From: GCA-003244245 sp036494005
GTDB taxonomy: Bacteria; Actinomycetota; Actinomycetes; Mycobacteriales; Pseudonocardiaceae
Assembly (NCBI GenBank): GCA_036494005.1
Contig: DASXOV010000128.1
Coordinates: 4,741-68,740, forward strand
Length of the DNA: 64,000 nt
Reading direction: 5' to 3'
Shown: piece after piece, positions 61,518-64,000 of the stretch
How positions within the stretch are numbered: position 1 is the stretch's first letter
How the letters are laid out: each line of letters starts with the position of its first letter
Program-made: the position numbers and the translations under genes
Notes under the pieces: model-generated
What the model was told of the DNA's origin: nothing
The model's database searches: none
The model's input: only the letters and a program-made list of their open reading frames with translations

Positions 61518-62203
61518 TGAACCAGACCATCACCGACGCGGTGCTCGGGCCGCTGCTGCGCACCGACCCGGCCGGGCCGAGGATCACCCACTACGACGAC
61601 GGCGCAGGCAGCCGGGTGGAACTGTCCGGCGCCACGTTGGCCAACTGGGCGGCCAAGACCGCGAACTGGTTGCGCGACGAACTGGACGTCCAACCCGGCG
61701 ACACCGTCGCGGTCCTGCTGCCGCCGCATTGGCAGACCGCCGGGGTGCTGCTCGGCGCCTGGTGGTGTGGCGCGACGGTGACCTTGTCCGCCGCCGGTGC
61801 GCAGGTCGCGCTGTGCGGGGTGTCCGCCATCGCCGAGGCCTCCGGTGCCGACGAGGTGGCGGCGGTGGGGCTGGACGCGCTGGGCATGGGGGTCCGGGCG
61901 CTGCCGCCTGGGGTGCGGGACTACGCCACCGAGGTCCGGGTGCACGGCGACACGTTCACCGCAGGCGCCTCGGGACCGGGCGCAGAGCAGGTCCTGGGTG
62001 CCGCGCGAGCGCGCGCCGCCATGCTGGGTCTCACCACGGGTGACCGGGTTCTGAGCACCCAAGGCTGGGACGGCGGTGCGCCGGGCGAGGTGTTGCTCGC
62101 GGTGCTCGCCGCCGACGCGTCGCTGGTGCAGTGCACCGGCACCGACCCCGCCACGCTGGAGCGCCGCCGTGCCGCCGAACGGGTCACCGTCACCCTGAGC
62201 TGA
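61517..62203 (+). CDS. TIGR03089 family protein
   Basis: 228 residues from the GTG at 61517. RITHYDDGAGSRVELSGATL, ANWAAKTANWLRDELDVQPG, DTVAVLLPPHWQTAGVLLGA and WWCGATVTLSAAGA resemble the N-terminal domain of acyl-CoA synthetases, as in the actinobacterial TIGR03089 family found beside rmlD-lcp genes (mycobacterial Rv3268-type position). The rest of the AMP-binding enzyme, including its C-terminal domain, is absent, so catalysis is doubtful. It is co-oriented with the two LCP genes across the triplicated junction. Function is unknown. Confidence 0.75.
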   Translation: MNQTITDAVLGPLLRTDPAGPRITHYDDGAGSRVELSGATLANWAAKTANWLRDELDVQPGDTVAVLLPPHWQTAGVLLGAWWCGATVTLSAAGAQVALCGVSAIAEASGADEVAAVGLDALGMGVRALPPGVRDYATEVRVHGDTFTAGASGPGAEQVLGAARARAAMLGLTTGDRVLSTQGWDGGAPGEVLLAVLAADASLVQCTGTDPATLERRRAAERVTVTLS

Positions 62204-62215
62204 CTACCGGCGAGG

Positions 62216-62794
62216 TCATCGCGGTCGCAGACCGTCGAGTAGCCGCGCCGGGTAGATCTGCACCGCAAACGGGCGCGTCGCGACGTAGCTCTCCTCGCCG
62301 CTCACCTTCGCGGTGAGCTGATACCGGCCGTGTTCGTCGAGCTCGTAGACCTCCAGCCCGCCCGGCTGGACCGGGTCGAGCAACCAGTACGACGGCACTC
62401 CCAGCCGCTCGTAGTACGCCTTCTTGGTGTTGCGGTCCCCCAGTTGGGTGCTGCGCGACAACGCCTCCACCGCCAGCACCGGCGCTACCGGCAGGCATGC
62501 CTCGGTCAGATCGTCGTACCGCGCCACCAGCACATCGGGCTGCACCTCGTTGAGCGGCGACGTCCGCACCGCGAACGGTGCCAGCAGCACCCGCAGCTCC
62601 GGGGGACACTCGCGGCGAAGCTCCATAGCCAGCGCGAATGACATCTCCTGGTGTGACCAACCCGGGGCGGGAGTCACGAGGAGCATCCCGTCAATGAGCT
62701 CGTAGCGCCGGCCGTCACCGGGCATCGCCTCCAGGTCGTGCACCGTGAACGGGCGACCCTCGGCAAGTCCGATCGGTTCGGTCATAGCCGTCAT
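62216..62794 (-). CDS. Uma2-family (DUF820) putative endonuclease
   Basis: 192 residues from the ATG at 62794, chosen for AAGGAGG 6 nt upstream; the frame upstream is non-coding. The PD-(D/E)xK-type core is visible as DGRRYELIDGMLLVTPAPGW, LNEVQPDVLVARYDDLTE and LAVEALSRSTQLGDRNTKKA followed by YYERLGVPSYWLLDP. These have the P-D...E-x-x-S/K spacing of Uma2 proteins, a widespread family of unknown physiological role. It ends 13 nt after the convergent TIGR03089 gene. Confidence 0.88.
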   Translation of the reverse strand: MTAMTEPIGLAEGRPFTVHDLEAMPGDGRRYELIDGMLLVTPAPGWSHQEMSFALAMELRRECPPELRVLLAPFAVRTSPLNEVQPDVLVARYDDLTEACLPVAPVLAVEALSRSTQLGDRNTKKAYYERLGVPSYWLLDPVQPGGLEVYELDEHGRYQLTAKVSGEESYVATRPFAVQIYPARLLDGLRPR

Positions 62795-62915
62795 AGTCCC
62801 CCTCCTTCCTGATCCAGGCCAGCGTGCCCGACGGCACTGACAGTCTGCTCGCCACAAGACGAGTCCGGCGGTGCGCAGGAAGGCTTTGCCAGAACGAAGG
62901 CTGGGCGAACCTGCC

Positions 62916-62929
62916 ATAGCGAAGGCTAT
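62916..62929. promoter_or_regulatory. Short inverted repeat before the MazEF-like pair
   Basis: ATAGC-GAAG-GCTAT lies 11 nt upstream of the antitoxin ATG and could be its autoregulatory operator. GCGAAGGCT-like copies flank it. Confidence 0.4.
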
Positions 62930-62939
62930 AGTGGGCACC

Positions 62940-63209
62940 ATGGCCACGACGACGATGCAGCTGGACAGCGCGCTGCGCGACCAACTGGCGCACATTGCCA
63001 AGCAGGAGTTCGACGGCGCCACCCTTGGTGAGGTCGTCGGGCACCTGCTGGCCGAACACCGCATCAACCGGATCATGTCCCGGTATGCGGAACTCCGGGC
63101 CGACCCCGATGAATGGGCCGGCTACCAGGCCGAATCAAGACTGACAGACAACGCCGCAGGCGACGGCCTGCCCCCCGCCGGTGACGAGTACCCCGAGCTC
63201 AACCCGTGA
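62940..63209 (+). CDS. Antitoxin of a MazEF-like pair
   Basis: 89 residues from the ATG at 62940; the upstream frame is non-coding. TTTMQLDSALRDQLAHIAKQ and EFDGATLGEVVGHLLAEHRI suggest a ribbon-helix-helix DNA-binding N-terminus, and the acidic C-terminal half is typical of antitoxins. Its stop overlaps the toxin start (GTGA), so the two are coupled. No ribosome site is strong; the GGGCACC before the ATG is poor. Confidence 0.7.
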   Translation: MATTTMQLDSALRDQLAHIAKQEFDGATLGEVVGHLLAEHRINRIMSRYAELRADPDEWAGYQAESRLTDNAAGDGLPPAGDEYPELNP

Positions 63210-63559
63210 GTCCACGGCTTGCACCCTGGCAGGTCTGGTGGGTCGATTTCGGTGACCCCGTGGGCCACGAGCAGGGCGGTATCAGGCCAGCCGTCATCGT
63301 CGGCTCAGCCATCCACTGCCGGTTCCCCATCGACATGGCCTTGATGGTCCCACTCACCACCCGGGATCGAGGGCTCGACCACCATGTACGCATCGACTCC
63401 CCGGAGTCCGGGTTGTCCCGGCCCAGCTGGGCCCGCACCGAGGACCTCACCGCCGTATCCACTCGCCGCTTCACCCAACCGGCACCCCTGGGCAGGGCAT
63501 CGGAGGAGGAAGCCAAAGAACTGTCGGCCTGGCTGCGCACCCTGGTCGCGTTTGGGTGA
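63206..63559 (+). CDS. mazF: MazF/PemK-type toxin
   Basis: 117 residues. The PemK/MazF fold is clear: GQVW-like VWWVDFGDPVGHEQGGIRPA, VIVGSAIHCRF, MALMVPLTTRDRGLDHHVRI and TRRFTQPAPLGRASEEEAKE. These toxins are sequence-specific mRNA interferases (family knowledge). The GTG start at 63206 overlaps the antitoxin TGA. Pairing with an RHH-like antitoxin supports a genuine TA module. Confidence 0.85.
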   Translation: MSPRLAPWQVWWVDFGDPVGHEQGGIRPAVIVGSAIHCRFPIDMALMVPLTTRDRGLDHHVRIDSPESGLSRPSWARTEDLTAVSTRRFTQPAPLGRASEEEAKELSAWLRTLVAFG

Positions 63560-63656
63560 ACTGCGCGAGATGGTGTCGGTTCAGCGACGGTGACTGAGCC
63601 AGAACATCAGTCGGCCGGTGATCGTTCCCATCGCTACAGTAGCCGTGCTGACGGTG

Positions 63657-63997
63657 TCAACCCGGCCAGGCCATTGGGGTGTGGGCGAAATCCACGGACA
63701 CGCGGTGGTACGGACTGCCTTCGTCGTGCACGTGGACTGCCGAGATTCGGTAGCGATCAGCAGCGCGCTCCGCCCAGGCTGTCACGGCGGTCTGGTAGTG
63801 GCCATCACCGTGATGAACGGGTTCCTGCGCCCACCTGCCCGGTCGACGCAGGTGTCCAGAACGTGCGAATGGGCCAGCGGATGCTGGTTGCCCACGGCGA
63901 GCCGGACGCCGGGGTGCTGGGTGTTCAGCCTGTGGATGCACCGGTCGCACAGTCGGCCGGCCTCATGGTGGGCGATCCAGATGCAGACGTCGCACAT
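63657..63997 (-). CDS. Unresolved small gene at the window edge, possibly frameshifted
   Basis: From the ATG at 63997 the frame encodes MCDVCIWIAHHEAGRLCDRC, a Cys pattern (CxxC...CxxC) that suggests a zinc ribbon, then ends at 63782. A second frame to 63657 continues plausibly as ERAADRYRISAVHVHDEGSP and FAHTPMAWPG. One frameshift near 63800 would join them. The gene may also extend past the window. The family is not recognised. Confidence 0.3.
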
Positions 63998-64000
63998 CGG

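Overview
The window is about 70% GC, with GTG/ATG starts, strong GGAGG ribosome sites and many 4-nt stop/start overlaps. It carries lineage-typical genes: LCP cell-wall ligases, WbbL, ManB, RmlD, a DUF222/HNH protein, DUF397 remnants, an F420/PPOX protein and large LuxR ATPases. This points to an actinomycete with an arabinogalactan wall, most likely Pseudonocardiaceae-like; the genus is not determined.

Layout. 0-5.3 kb: the end of an ImmA/IrrE-type gene and a 1363-residue CHAT-like/STAND/TPR protein that may serve in defence or signalling. 5.4-13.3 kb: a LuxR-type regulator facing a five-gene, tightly coupled operon (kynurenine-formamidase-like hydrolase, SDR, PLP enzyme, AurF-like diiron N-oxygenase, tryptophan 2,3-dioxygenase), a probable small tryptophan/kynurenine-derived biosynthetic cluster. 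13.3-15.7 kb: a decay zone with a cut-off MFS gene, a broken DUF397 gene and palindromes. 15.8-20.9 kb: a formate dehydrogenase operon whose catalytic subunit reads through an in-frame UGA with a bacterial SECIS-like hairpin (a selenoprotein). 20.9-25.6 kb: class I lysyl-tRNA synthetase, a serine hydrolase, a membrane protein and a DNA glycosylase. 25.6-33.3 kb: cell-wall glycan genes (manB, wbbL, several glycosyltransferases). 33.3-43.4 kb: a LacI-regulated sugar locus. 43.4-55 kb: HNH gene, GT2-GT4 fusion, two drug-response modules (TetR/FAD monooxygenase, MarR/ABC exporter), VapBC and another glycosyltransferase. 55.3-62.2 kb: a DUF4185 secreted protein, rmlD, an internally deleted rmlB remnant, two LCP ligases and a TIGR03089 gene. 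62.2-64 kb: a Uma2-type nuclease, a MazEF-like pair and an unresolved edge gene.

The most interesting reading is a D-arabinan recycling system placed inside the arabinogalactan-biosynthesis neighbourhood. A secreted GH183-type (DUF4185) endo-enzyme and a GH172-type (DUF2961) exo-enzyme would release D-arabinose from arabinan. An RbsABC-type transporter would import it, an L-fucose-isomerase-like enzyme would make D-ribulose, and an FGGY kinase would feed it to the pentose phosphate pathway. The transporter and isomerase promoters share a TAGCGT -10 and a LacI-type operator at the start site, which ties them together. A second theme is that at least fifteen short tandem duplications (12-38 bp) are scattered through the window, many exactly at gene ends or translation-start junctions. 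One forms two consecutive ATGA-coupled 13-codon mini-reading-frames between the isomerase and the kinase.
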